Assembly (NCBI RefSeq): GCF_000263855.1
Contig: NZ_AJWX01000001.1
Location: 1-64,000, forward strand
DNA length: 64,000 nt
Reading direction: 5' to 3'
From: Pseudomonas sp. M47T1
Lineage (GTDB): Bacteria; Pseudomonadota; Gammaproteobacteria; Pseudomonadales; Pseudomonadaceae
Below are positions 37,598 to 44,996 of the stretch, piece after piece. The notes beneath the pieces are model-generated. The model was given only the letters and a program-made list of their open reading frames with translations. It was not told the DNA's origin and did no database searches. The first letter of the stretch is position 1, and every line of letters starts with the position of its first letter. The position numbers and the translations under genes were made by a program.

Positions 37598-37629
37598 TTT
37601 ATATATTCCTATCGGATATAACAGGAATT
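37598..37629 (-). promoter_or_regulatory. atsBCA promoter with sulfur-type TATTCC-like element
   Basis: On the minus strand AATTCC (37629-37624) is followed 26 bp later by TATAAA (37603-37598). ATTCCT and AGGAAT form a spaced inverted repeat across this stretch. The arrangement matches the promoters listed for atsR, atsK, 51230 and 54179. Confidence 0.55.
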
Positions 37630-37710
37630 TTATGTGTGCTATATGGAGATAAGACGGCCATTTAAGGCCTGCACGCCTTCCGCATCCAATGCATTCGAAG
37701 AATATTTTCC

Positions 37711-37725
37711 ATGCGCTCAATGCAT
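37711..37725. promoter_or_regulatory. Paired ATGC words upstream of atsR
   Basis: ATGCGC-TCA-ATGCAT lies 133 bp before atsR, with a further ATGCAT at 37689-37694. Similar ATGCAT pairs lie at 43715-43729 and 44844-44860, all next to genes expected to answer to the LysR regulators here. Confidence 0.4.
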
Positions 37726-37755
37726 GGCGTGCTGACAACCTGTCTGAGTCGTGCT

Positions 37756-37790
37756 TATTCCATAAAGTAACTAAAATGTGAATTTATAGT
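37756..37790 (+). promoter_or_regulatory. atsR promoter with TATTCC element
   Basis: TATTCCATAAAG (from 37756) is followed 29 bp later by the -10-like TATAGT (37785-37790), 68 bp before the atsR ATG. TATTCC takes the place of a -35 box, as expected for an activator-dependent promoter. Confidence 0.55.
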
Positions 37791-37857
37791 ATTTAATGAA
37801 ATCAGCTGGATATGTCTGACTGAGCGCCTTCCGAGACTGAGCCAGGAGCACATTCCA

Positions 37858-38850
37858 ATGAAAAAAGCCCTAACCCGCGTGGTCAGCCGTTTCGCTCTGC
37901 CTGCCTTGCTGGCCTGCACGCCGCTGTTCAGCCATGCCGATGTAGTGAAGGAAATCCGTATTGCCGTGCCTGACCTCAGCGCGGGTACCGAGCACAGTGG
38001 CGGTGGCGTGGTCGACGTGTTGCGCCAGCAACAGCTGCTGGAAAAGGCCTTCGCCGCCGACGGCATCACCGTGCAATGGCAGTTCTTCAAGGGCGCCGGT
38101 CCGGTGATCAACGAAGCCTTTGCCAATGGCCAGGTGGACTTCGCCTACCTGGGCGACCTGGCGGCCATCATTGGCAAGTCCAATGGCCTGGACACCCGCT
38201 TGCTCAGCGCCACCGCGCGCGGCATCAAGCAGTACCTGGCGGTGCAGCCGGGCTCGGGCATCAAGACCCTGCAAGACTTGAAGGGCAAGCGCGTGGGTAT
38301 TTTCCGCGGTACCGCCAGCCAGCTTTCATTTGATGCCGCGCTGGCCAGCCAGGGCTTGAGCGAGAAGGACCTGAAGGTGGTGAGCCTGGATTACAGCGCG
38401 GCCCAGTCGGCCCTGGCCGCCAAGCAGATTGATGCCACCTGGGGCTTGAACAGCGTGATCGTACTGCAGCAGAAGGGGCTGGCCGAACTGCCGCTGACCA
38501 CCAAGGACCTGGGCGGCGCCGGCAGCATCCAGAGCGTGCTGGTGGGCAGCGGCGCGTTCGTCGACGCCCACCCCGACATTGTCGCCCGCCTGCTCAAAGC
38601 TCAGGGTTCGGCGGTGCAGTGGTTGACCCAGGACGACAACAAGGACGCCTACGTGCAATTGGTGTCACAGGTCGCGAGCTATCCGCCGGCCATCCTGGCC
38701 CAGGACTTGAAGGGCGACCGCTTGAGCGAAGTTTTCCCGTCGACCCTGGACCCACAATTCCTCGGCACCCTGCAAGCGTCGGTGGACTTGGCGGCGCAGC
38801 AGCGGCTGATCCGCAAGCCGTTCAAGGTTAGCGATTGGCTAGCCCGTTGA
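37858..38850 (+). CDS. atsR: Periplasmic sulfate-ester-binding protein
   Basis: A 330-residue SsuA/AtsR-type binding protein with signal peptide (KKALTRVVSRFALPALLACTPLFSHA). The mature part shows IRIAVPDLSAGTEHSGGGVVDVL, WQFFKGAGPVINEAFANGQVDFAYLGDLAAIIGKSNGLDTRLL and GKRVGIFRGTASQLSFDAAL. These are the ligand-pocket and hinge motifs of the family. CCAGGAG lies 9 bp before the ATG. It is divergent from atsBCA, whose products it serves. A paralogue at 42575-43624 shares the WxFFKGAGP...NEA.AN segment. Confidence 0.92.
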   Translation: MKKALTRVVSRFALPALLACTPLFSHADVVKEIRIAVPDLSAGTEHSGGGVVDVLRQQQLLEKAFAADGITVQWQFFKGAGPVINEAFANGQVDFAYLGDLAAIIGKSNGLDTRLLSATARGIKQYLAVQPGSGIKTLQDLKGKRVGIFRGTASQLSFDAALASQGLSEKDLKVVSLDYSAAQSALAAKQIDATWGLNSVIVLQQKGLAELPLTTKDLGGAGSIQSVLVGSGAFVDAHPDIVARLLKAQGSAVQWLTQDDNKDAYVQLVSQVASYPPAILAQDLKGDRLSEVFPSTLDPQFLGTLQASVDLAAQQRLIRKPFKVSDWLAR

Positions 38851-38898
38851 TGTCGGCAGCTCCGGGCTTCAAGGTGTATGCACCCAGGCGGTGGGGTA

Positions 38899-39825
38899 TC
38901 AGCCAGCCTTGACCGCAGGCTGCGTATCGATCTGTACGATGGTGTCGATCATCGCCCGTGCCGCCGGTGACAGCCGGTAGCCCATGCGGCTGACGATGCC
39001 GCAGCGGGCACTGAGGCTTTCCAGGTTTTGCGGCAAGTTGCGCCAGTGCAGGCGCACCAGTTGCCGGGCACCGCCATCCTCGTCAAAGCCTTCTTCGGTG
39101 CACAGGCCGATGGCGTCCGAGTCGAGCACGATCTTCACCAGCGAAGGCATGTGTTCGGTCTCGATGTGCGGGCTGAAGTCGGTCTTGCCGCTGAGGTTGG
39201 CCAGTAGCTTGCGAATGCCCGGTGGAATCAGCGTGGCGGCTAGTGGGTAGTCGAACATGTCGTTGGTGGACAGGCTTTCCTTGGCCAGCAGCGGGTGCCC
39301 CGGGCGGCAAAAGAACGCGCCGCGCTTGGGGGTAAGCGGCTGCGTCTGGAAGTTGGGGTCGGCCTCGAAGTGGCGGATGTCGGCGATGAAGAATTCGATC
39401 TCCTCGCGGCTCAGCGCCCGGCTCAGTTTTTCCCAATTGTTGACCTCGAAAAAAGTCCGCACCTTCGGGTGGGCGCGAACGAAATTCGACACTGCCTGGG
39501 GCACCAAACGTACCGCCGGCGCCGGGCCGCAACCGAAGCGCAACTCGCCGGCGTCGAGCTTGGTCATCTGCGTCACTTCGCTGGCCAGCAGCGCTGCGCC
39601 CTGAACCAGGCTCAATGCGTGTTGCAGCACCACCTGGCCTTCCGGCGTGGGCCGCAGATCCTTGTTGGCGCGGTCCACCAGCACGCAGCCGAACTCCTGT
39701 TCCAGGCCCTGGATGCTGCGGCTGAACGCCGGCTGGGTGATGCCCATGGCATCGGCGGCACGCACAAAACTGCGGTGTTCGGTGAGGGCGATGAAGTACC
39801 GCAGTTGGCGCAGATCCATATGCAT
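38899..39825 (-). CDS. LysR-family regulator, paralogue of SftR
   Basis: A 308-residue LysR protein. The N-terminal winged helix (~1-60) is MHMDLRQLRYFIALTEHRSFVRAADAMGITQPAFSRSIQGLEQEFGCVLVDR. The effector domain (~90-300) has AGELRFGCGPAPAVRLVPQAV and IEFFIADIRHFEADPNF. It is clearly related along its full length to the regulator at 43868-44818. The start MHMDL at 39825 matches that paralogue. It lies between atsR and atsK, divergent from atsK (143-bp gap), so control of atsK is likely. Effector unknown, perhaps sulfate, APS or a sulfate ester. Confidence 0.9.
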   Translation of the reverse strand: MHMDLRQLRYFIALTEHRSFVRAADAMGITQPAFSRSIQGLEQEFGCVLVDRANKDLRPTPEGQVVLQHALSLVQGAALLASEVTQMTKLDAGELRFGCGPAPAVRLVPQAVSNFVRAHPKVRTFFEVNNWEKLSRALSREEIEFFIADIRHFEADPNFQTQPLTPKRGAFFCRPGHPLLAKESLSTNDMFDYPLAATLIPPGIRKLLANLSGKTDFSPHIETEHMPSLVKIVLDSDAIGLCTEEGFDEDGGARQLVRLHWRNLPQNLESLSARCGIVSRMGYRLSPAARAMIDTIVQIDTQPAVKAG

Positions 39826-39895
39826 TCCCGGCATTTGAAAAATAGGTCGAAGGTATTGGCACAGCGAGTGGGTTGAGGTTTTAAATGCAAGCTCT

Positions 39896-39928
39896 TATTC
39901 CGTCAACGAAGCATTGGTGATTTATCTA
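39896..39928 (+). promoter_or_regulatory. atsK promoter with TATTCC element
   Basis: TATTCC (39896-39901) is followed 27 bp later by TATCTA (39923-39928), 41 bp before the atsK ATG. Confidence 0.5.
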
Positions 39929-39968
39929 GAACCAATACTTATATGCATAGAGAGAAGAGGGTCGAACC

Positions 39969-40874
39969 ATGAGCAATGCCGCACTCGCTACAAACTCCAC
40001 CGCCGTTGCGTTGGATATTCACCCGGTGGCTGGCCGCATCGGTGCCGAAATCCGCGGGATCAAGCTGGGCGCCGATGTGGATGCCGCTACCGTGGCCGCC
40101 ATTCAGGCTGCGCTGGTGCAGTACAAGGTGATCTTTTTCCGTGATCAGGGGCACCTGGACGACCAGAGCCAGGAAGCCTTCGCCCACCTGCTCGGCGAGC
40201 CGATTGCCCACCCCACCGTGCCGGTGCGCGACGGTACCCGCTACCTGATGCAACTGAGCGGCGCCGATGGCCAGCGTGCCAACTCGTGGCACACCGACGT
40301 GACCTTCGTCGACGCCTACCCCAAGGCGTCCATCCTGCGCTCGGTGATTGCCCCGGTGGCCGGGGGCGATACCGTATGGGCCAACACTGCGGCGGCCTAC
40401 AACGAATTGCCTGCGCCCCTGCAGGAACTGGCCGACAAGCTGTGGGCCGTGCACAGCAACGAATATGACTATGCCTCGGCCAAGCCGGACGTGTCGGCCG
40501 AGAAGCTGGAGAACTACCGCAAGGTGTTTACCTCCACCGTATTCGAGACCGAGCACCCGGTAGTGCGTGTGCACCCTGTCAGCGGCGAGAAGACCCTGCT
40601 GCTGGGGCATTTCGTGAAGCGTATCAAGGGCTATTCGGCGGCCGATTCGGCGCACCTGTTCGGCATTCTGCAAAGCCACGTGGTACGCCTGGAAAACACC
40701 GTGCGCTGGCGCTGGAATACCGGTGATGTGGCCATCTGGGACAACCGCGCTACCCAGCATTACGCAGTGGACGACTACGGCACCCAGGAACGCATCGTGC
40801 GCCGGGTGACCTTGCAGGGCGAGGTGCCGGTGGGTGTGGCGGGGCAGCGTAGCGTGACCACCCGCGGGTTGTAG
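39969..40874 (+). CDS. atsK: 2-oxoglutarate-dependent alkylsulfatase
   Basis: A 301-residue TauD-type Fe(II)/2-oxoglutarate dioxygenase. It oxidises alkyl sulfate esters, releasing an aldehyde and sulfate. The metal triad is His108 and Asp110 (SWHTDVTF) plus the distal His of RATQHYAVDDYG; the Arg that binds 2-oxoglutarate lies in QERIVRRVT. The sequence from AGRIGAEIRGIKL to RVTLQGEVPVG closely follows AtsK of P. putida S-313, which is also 301 residues long. Cytosolic. Its substrates arrive through AtsRBC. A REP hairpin follows the stop. Confidence 0.95.
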   Translation: MSNAALATNSTAVALDIHPVAGRIGAEIRGIKLGADVDAATVAAIQAALVQYKVIFFRDQGHLDDQSQEAFAHLLGEPIAHPTVPVRDGTRYLMQLSGADGQRANSWHTDVTFVDAYPKASILRSVIAPVAGGDTVWANTAAAYNELPAPLQELADKLWAVHSNEYDYASAKPDVSAEKLENYRKVFTSTVFETEHPVVRVHPVSGEKTLLLGHFVKRIKGYSAADSAHLFGILQSHVVRLENTVRWRWNTGDVAIWDNRATQHYAVDDYGTQERIVRRVTLQGEVPVGVAGQRSVTTRGL

Positions 40875-40882
40875 GGGCTGGC

Positions 40883-40946
40883 GTGGGAGCTGGCTTGCCA
40901 GCGAGGTGTTCGGGCCGCAAAAGCTCGCTGGCAAGCCAGCTCCCAC
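40883..40946. repeat. REP pair between convergent genes
   Basis: GTGGGAGCTGGCTTGCCAGC and its inverse (GCTGGCAAGCCAGCTCCCAC) are close to perfect and lie between atsK and the sulfatase ending at 40955. It can form one long hairpin and may block read-through in both directions. Confidence 0.85.
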
Positions 40947-40954
40947 AACGTTAA

Positions 40955-42559
40955 TTACCAGACGCCGATAGGCACCAGTTTTTCTTCTTCCGGCTCGCCG
41001 TAGCGGAAACGCTGGCCGCGCAGGTCGATCTCGCGGTTGCTGATGGTGGTGCGTCGCTTCAGCCCGCGCAGCCAATCGAACAAATACCCCTGATGCTGCT
41101 CACGCACACTGGCGTAACCCGGGTCTGTGCCCAGGTCGTGCAGCTCGTTCGGGTCATTTTCCAGGTCGAACAACTGCGGGCGATAGCCGTCGTAGGCCAG
41201 GTATTTGAAGCGTTCACTGCGCACCATGTACATGCGGCAACGGTCAATCGGCTGCGCCAGCCGCTCGCGGGCCGGGGCCTGGAACGCATAATCGTATTCG
41301 GCCACCGCGTATTCGCGCCACAGCGGTTGCTGGCCATGCAGCAACGGGATCAGCGAGCGGCCTTCCAGGCGGTGGTCTGCCGGCGGCAAGCCCAGGGCGT
41401 CGAGAAATGTGGGCAGCGCGTCGATGGTCTCGGCCAGCCGGTGGTCCACCGTGCCGCGGGTGACATCGGCCTCGGCACGCGGGTCGCGCACAATCAGTGG
41501 CACACCCACGGCAGGTTCCAGCAAGAACTCCTTTTCGCCCAGGAAGTGGTCACCCAGATAATCGCCGTGGTCGCTGGTGAATACGATCAGCGTGTCATCC
41601 CAACGGCCGTTGCTTTGCAGGAAATCGAACAGCCGCCCCAACTGGTCGTCCACCTGCTTGATCAGGCCCATGTAAGTCGGAATCACGTTCAGGCGCACCT
41701 CCTCGCGGGAGAAGTTGCGGCTCTCTTCGTGCTGGCGAAAGGCGTTGTACACCGGGTGGTCGTTCTCTTCGCCCGGGGCCGGGCGCACGGCTGCCAGCAC
41801 CTGGTGGTGGCCGTACAGCGCGTGGTACGGCGCCGGGGCAATGTAGGGCCAGTGCGGCTTGATATAGGACAGGTGCAGGCACCAGGGTTGCTCGCCCTGT
41901 TCGCTGATGAAGTCCATGGCCCGGTCAGTGGTGTAGACCGTTTCCGAGTGCTGCTCGGGCACCCGCGCCGGCAGGTGCGAGTTGCGCATTTTCCAGCCGC
42001 TGAGAATCTCGCCATTGTCGCCTTCGGCGGCATTGGCCCAGTCGTGCCAGGGGTTGACGCCGGCGTAGCCGAGCTTGCGCAGGTAATGGGTGTAGGGTGC
42101 GCTTTCGCGCTTGCCGTCGAATATAGGGTCGTGGGGGAACAGGCCGTCATGGCGCACGTAGGGCTCGAAGCCCACTTCGTTGAGCTGTTCGGCCCGGGAG
42201 CTGTCCGGCGCCATGGCCAGGCGCTGCTGGGCATCGGTGTTGGGCGTGGCGTGAGTCTTGCCTACCAGCGCGGTGCGGATACCGGCCGGGCGCAGGTAGT
42301 CGCCGATGGTCAGCTCGTCCAGCGGCAGCGGCACGGCATTCCACGCCACCTGATGGCTGCTGACGTAGCGCCCGGTATAGGCCGACATGCGCGACGGCCC
42401 GCAGATGGTGCCCTGGGTATAGGCGCGGCTAAAGCGCACGCCGGCGTCGGCCAGGCGGTCGATGTTGGGCGTGTGCAGGTGCGGGTGGCCGTAGCACGAC
42501 AGGTAATCGCGACGCAGTTGGTCGCACATGATGTACAGCACGTTCTTGATGGCAGTCAT
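40955..42559 (-). CDS. FGly-dependent sulfatase / phosphonate monoester hydrolase-type enzyme
   Basis: A 534-residue alkaline-phosphatase-superfamily hydrolase without signal peptide. The maturation signature is Cys53 in TICGPSRMSAYTGR, a C-x-P-S-R core like that of Rhizobium/Burkholderia phosphonate monoester hydrolases and choline-type sulfatases. Asp13 (MCDQLRRDYLS) and SDHGDYLGDH supply metal ligands; GKTHATP carries the active-site Lys and His. Such enzymes act on sulfate mono-, phosphate di- or phosphonate esters. The sulfur context favours sulfate esters. It is 15 bp after the paired binding-protein gene, so the two form an operon. Confidence 0.85.
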   Translation of the reverse strand: MTAIKNVLYIMCDQLRRDYLSCYGHPHLHTPNIDRLADAGVRFSRAYTQGTICGPSRMSAYTGRYVSSHQVAWNAVPLPLDELTIGDYLRPAGIRTALVGKTHATPNTDAQQRLAMAPDSSRAEQLNEVGFEPYVRHDGLFPHDPIFDGKRESAPYTHYLRKLGYAGVNPWHDWANAAEGDNGEILSGWKMRNSHLPARVPEQHSETVYTTDRAMDFISEQGEQPWCLHLSYIKPHWPYIAPAPYHALYGHHQVLAAVRPAPGEENDHPVYNAFRQHEESRNFSREEVRLNVIPTYMGLIKQVDDQLGRLFDFLQSNGRWDDTLIVFTSDHGDYLGDHFLGEKEFLLEPAVGVPLIVRDPRAEADVTRGTVDHRLAETIDALPTFLDALGLPPADHRLEGRSLIPLLHGQQPLWREYAVAEYDYAFQAPARERLAQPIDRCRMYMVRSERFKYLAYDGYRPQLFDLENDPNELHDLGTDPGYASVREQHQGYLFDWLRGLKRRTTISNREIDLRGQRFRYGEPEEEKLVPIGVW

Positions 42560-42574
42560 GGTCGGTACCTGGAA

Positions 42575-43624
42575 TCAGAGGGCTTTGCCGGTGGCGTCGA
42601 AGGCGGGCCACAGGGTGTCGAGTTTCTGCTGCTGCACGGCGGCGTCGACGAAGCGAGGCTCCACCCAGTCGGCGGCAGTGAAGGGGCGACGAATCAGGCC
42701 CAGGGTCTTGGCCTGGTCGATGCTGTTTTGCAGGCTGGCGCGCAGGAATGGGTCTATGCGTGGCGAGTCGCGGAACTTCAGGTCATCGCCTGCGCTTTCT
42801 TGCTCAAACAGTTGCGCAGGAATGGCGCTCTGCTCAGCCATCAGCTGGTTGTAGGGCGCCTGGTTTTGCGGCTCGGTGAGGTAGGCCGCGTTCTTGACCA
42901 GCACATTGATCAGGCGCTGGGTCAGGTTGGGGTGCTTGTCGATGAAGTCCTGGGTGGCGACCAGGCCGGCCTGGGTAGTGGCCAGGCGTGGCAGCTGCTT
43001 GGTGCTGAGCGGGAACTGGATGCACTGCTTGTCCAGAGCCAGGATGCCCATGCCTGACCAAGTGGCGTCGATCTGACCGCTGGCCAGGGCGGCGCGCGAA
43101 GCGCTCCAGTCCAGGCTGATGATTTGCAGGTCGCGTTCCTTCAGGCCCTGGCTCTCCAGGGCACGGGCGAACGACAACTGGTCGGCGGTACCTCGGTACA
43201 CCGCCACGCGCTTGCCTTTGAGGTCGGCAAGGCTGTGGATGTTCGAGGTGGGCGTTACCGCAAGGTAGGTGTTGGCGCCGCGCGCACCCAGCAACAGGCG
43301 GGTTTGCAGGCCGCTGGAGCGCCCGATAATGGCTGCCAGATCACCCAGCCAGGCGAAGTCCAATTGCTGATTGGCCAGTGCTTCGTTGACGGCGGGGCCG
43401 GCGCCTTTGAAGAAGTGCCACTCCACTTTCACGCCGTCGGCGGCAAACTCGTTTTCCAGCTGCTTCCGGATATGCGCCAGGCCCACCGGGCCGGCAATGA
43501 ACGGCGTGCTGCCGGCGCCCTGGTCGGGCGAGCCGATGCGAATGGTCACGGGATCGGCTGCCTGAGCCTGGCCCAGCAGGCCGGCCAACACTAAGCCGAG
43601 CAGTGGTTTGAAGAACTTTTTCAT
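42575..43624 (-). CDS. Second AtsR-like periplasmic binding protein
   Basis: A 349-residue protein with signal peptide (MKKFFKPLLGLVLAGLLGQAQAA). The mature part IRIGSPDQGAGSTPFIAG, WHFFKGAGPAVNEALANQQLDFAWLGDLAAIIGRSSGLQTRLL and GKRVAVYRGTADQLSFARAL parallels AtsR almost motif by motif. No permease or ATPase accompanies it, so it probably feeds AtsBC with a different ester, the substrate of the sulfatase encoded next. The upstream region carries ATGCAT pairs. It opens a two-gene operon. Confidence 0.87.
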   Translation of the reverse strand: MKKFFKPLLGLVLAGLLGQAQAADPVTIRIGSPDQGAGSTPFIAGPVGLAHIRKQLENEFAADGVKVEWHFFKGAGPAVNEALANQQLDFAWLGDLAAIIGRSSGLQTRLLLGARGANTYLAVTPTSNIHSLADLKGKRVAVYRGTADQLSFARALESQGLKERDLQIISLDWSASRAALASGQIDATWSGMGILALDKQCIQFPLSTKQLPRLATTQAGLVATQDFIDKHPNLTQRLINVLVKNAAYLTEPQNQAPYNQLMAEQSAIPAQLFEQESAGDDLKFRDSPRIDPFLRASLQNSIDQAKTLGLIRRPFTAADWVEPRFVDAAVQQQKLDTLWPAFDATGKAL

Positions 43625-43714
43625 AGGCCTTCCTGATTGCGCAAGTCACTGAAATAGCGACTATTTCGCGATCAGGTAGGGGTATTCGGCAAGCGCATTC
43701 AATGAATACTTTGT

Positions 43715-43729
43715 ATGCATGAAATGCAT
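43715..43729. promoter_or_regulatory. Paired ATGCAT words upstream of the second binding protein
   Basis: ATGCAT-GAA-ATGCAT lies 91 bp before the ATG of the minus-strand gene at 43624. TATTCATTGAAT, related to the TATTCC element, follows on the minus strand at about 43707-43696. Possible SftR/LysR operator. Confidence 0.4.
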
Positions 43730-43754
43730 GCCAGGCACGCGCCTTGTTGATTCT

Positions 43755-43855
43755 GTGGGAGCGGGTTCTACCCGCGAAGAGCACACCGCGCCGTGACGGC
43801 CCAATCGCAGGGCTCTTTTCGCGGGCAGAGCCGGATGTCCGGCGCCCGATCCCAC
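43755..43855. repeat. REP pair with interrupted right arm
   Basis: The left unit GTGGGAGCGGGTTCTACCCG is intact. The right unit reads GCGGGCAGAGCC, then an extra GGATGTCCGGCG, then CCCGATCCCAC, so it is broken by a short insertion that is itself partly palindromic. Confidence 0.7.
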
Positions 43856-43867
43856 AGGTGCGGGCAT

Positions 43868-44818
43868 CTAAACGGCCAGGTTGTGGATGTTGTAGGTATC
43901 CACCGTTTCATCCTGAACATCCACCCGCTTGATCTCCTCGATCATCGCTTCAGCCAGCGGCGACAACCGATACCCTGCGCGGCTGACGATGCCGTAACGG
44001 GTGAACAACTCATCGCGCTGTTCATCCAGCCCTTTTATACGCAAGCGCACCAACTCGCCACGGGCTGTTTGCAGGGCGTCACTGTAGGTGCCGCAAATGC
44101 CGATGGCGTCCGAGCGCAGCACCACGCTAAGCAACGCATAGCTGCTTTCGCACTCCACATTGGCGCTGAAATCCGGCCGGCCGCTGAGGTCGGCCAGCAC
44201 CTTGCGCAGGTTCGGCGGGCGCAGGGTGGCGGCCAGCGGGTAGCTAAGCAACTGTTCGGCGTTGACGGTTTGCAGTTGCGCCAACGGGTGCCCCGCGCGG
44301 CAGCAGAAATGCCATTTGCGCGGGCGCAGGCGGTGGGTGTGGTAGTCGGGGTCGGCCTCGAACTGGCGGGTGTCGGCGACGAAGAATTCGAACTCCTCGC
44401 TGAGCAGGCGCTTGCTCAGGCTGTGCCAGTCATCCACCTGGAACTGCACGCGGGCCTTGGGGTAACGGCTGATGAAGCTGGCAATGGCGCTGGGCACCAA
44501 CCCCGAGGCGGGCGCCGGGCCGCAGCCGAAACGCAATTCGCCGGCCTCCAGGCCATTGAACTGGCTGATCTCGTTGCTCAGTTGGCGTGCGCCGCTGACC
44601 AGCCGGCGTGCATGTTCGAGCACCACCTGGCCCTGCTTGGTGGGCGGCAGTTCCTTGCGGCCACGGTCCACCAATTGGCAGCCCACGCTGTGTTCCAGCG
44701 CCTGGATGCTGCGGCTGAAGGCCGATTGCGACAGGTTAACCGCCACTGCGGCAGCGACGAAGCTGCGGTGTTCGGCCAGGGCAATCAGGTGACGAAGTTG
44801 GCGCAGGTCTATATGCAT
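43868..44818 (-). CDS. sftR: LysR-family regulator, SftR-like
   Basis: A 316-residue LysR protein: HTH MHIDLRQLRHLIALAEHRSFVAAAVAVNLSQSAFSRSIQALEHSVGCQLVDRG, effector domain with AGELRFGCGPAPASGLVPSAI and FEFFVADTRQFEADPDY. It is divergent from the TonB-dependent receptor and arylsulfotransferase genes. This matches the position of SftR, the P. putida S-313 regulator of sulfate-ester uptake genes. The symbol rests on this context and could apply to the paralogue at 38899-39825 instead. Two ATGCAT words lie in the divergent promoter region. Confidence 0.82.
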   Translation of the reverse strand: MHIDLRQLRHLIALAEHRSFVAAAVAVNLSQSAFSRSIQALEHSVGCQLVDRGRKELPPTKQGQVVLEHARRLVSGARQLSNEISQFNGLEAGELRFGCGPAPASGLVPSAIASFISRYPKARVQFQVDDWHSLSKRLLSEEFEFFVADTRQFEADPDYHTHRLRPRKWHFCCRAGHPLAQLQTVNAEQLLSYPLAATLRPPNLRKVLADLSGRPDFSANVECESSYALLSVVLRSDAIGICGTYSDALQTARGELVRLRIKGLDEQRDELFTRYGIVSRAGYRLSPLAEAMIEEIKRVDVQDETVDTYNIHNLAV

Positions 44819-44843
44819 TTTTCACATTAAAAGTATCGGGCAA

Positions 44844-44860
44844 ATGCATTTGCTATGCAT
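44844..44860. promoter_or_regulatory. ATGCAT direct/palindromic pair between sftR and the receptor gene
   Basis: ATGCAT-TTGCT-ATGCAT places two palindromes one helical turn (11 bp) apart, 26 bp upstream of the sftR start and 137 bp before the receptor. This is a good layout for a LysR-type autoregulatory site. Confidence 0.5.
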
Positions 44861-44996
44861 CCGGTGCACTCCTTATAAAGGCAATCACTTATGCAGTAAA
44901 TCTCTAGAAAAACATATGTAAATAACAGAAAGGAATATGCGGAGAGAGCGCGCCTTGTTCGTCGCTCCCCCGATTCCTTCACTCAGGAGCCGCGTC

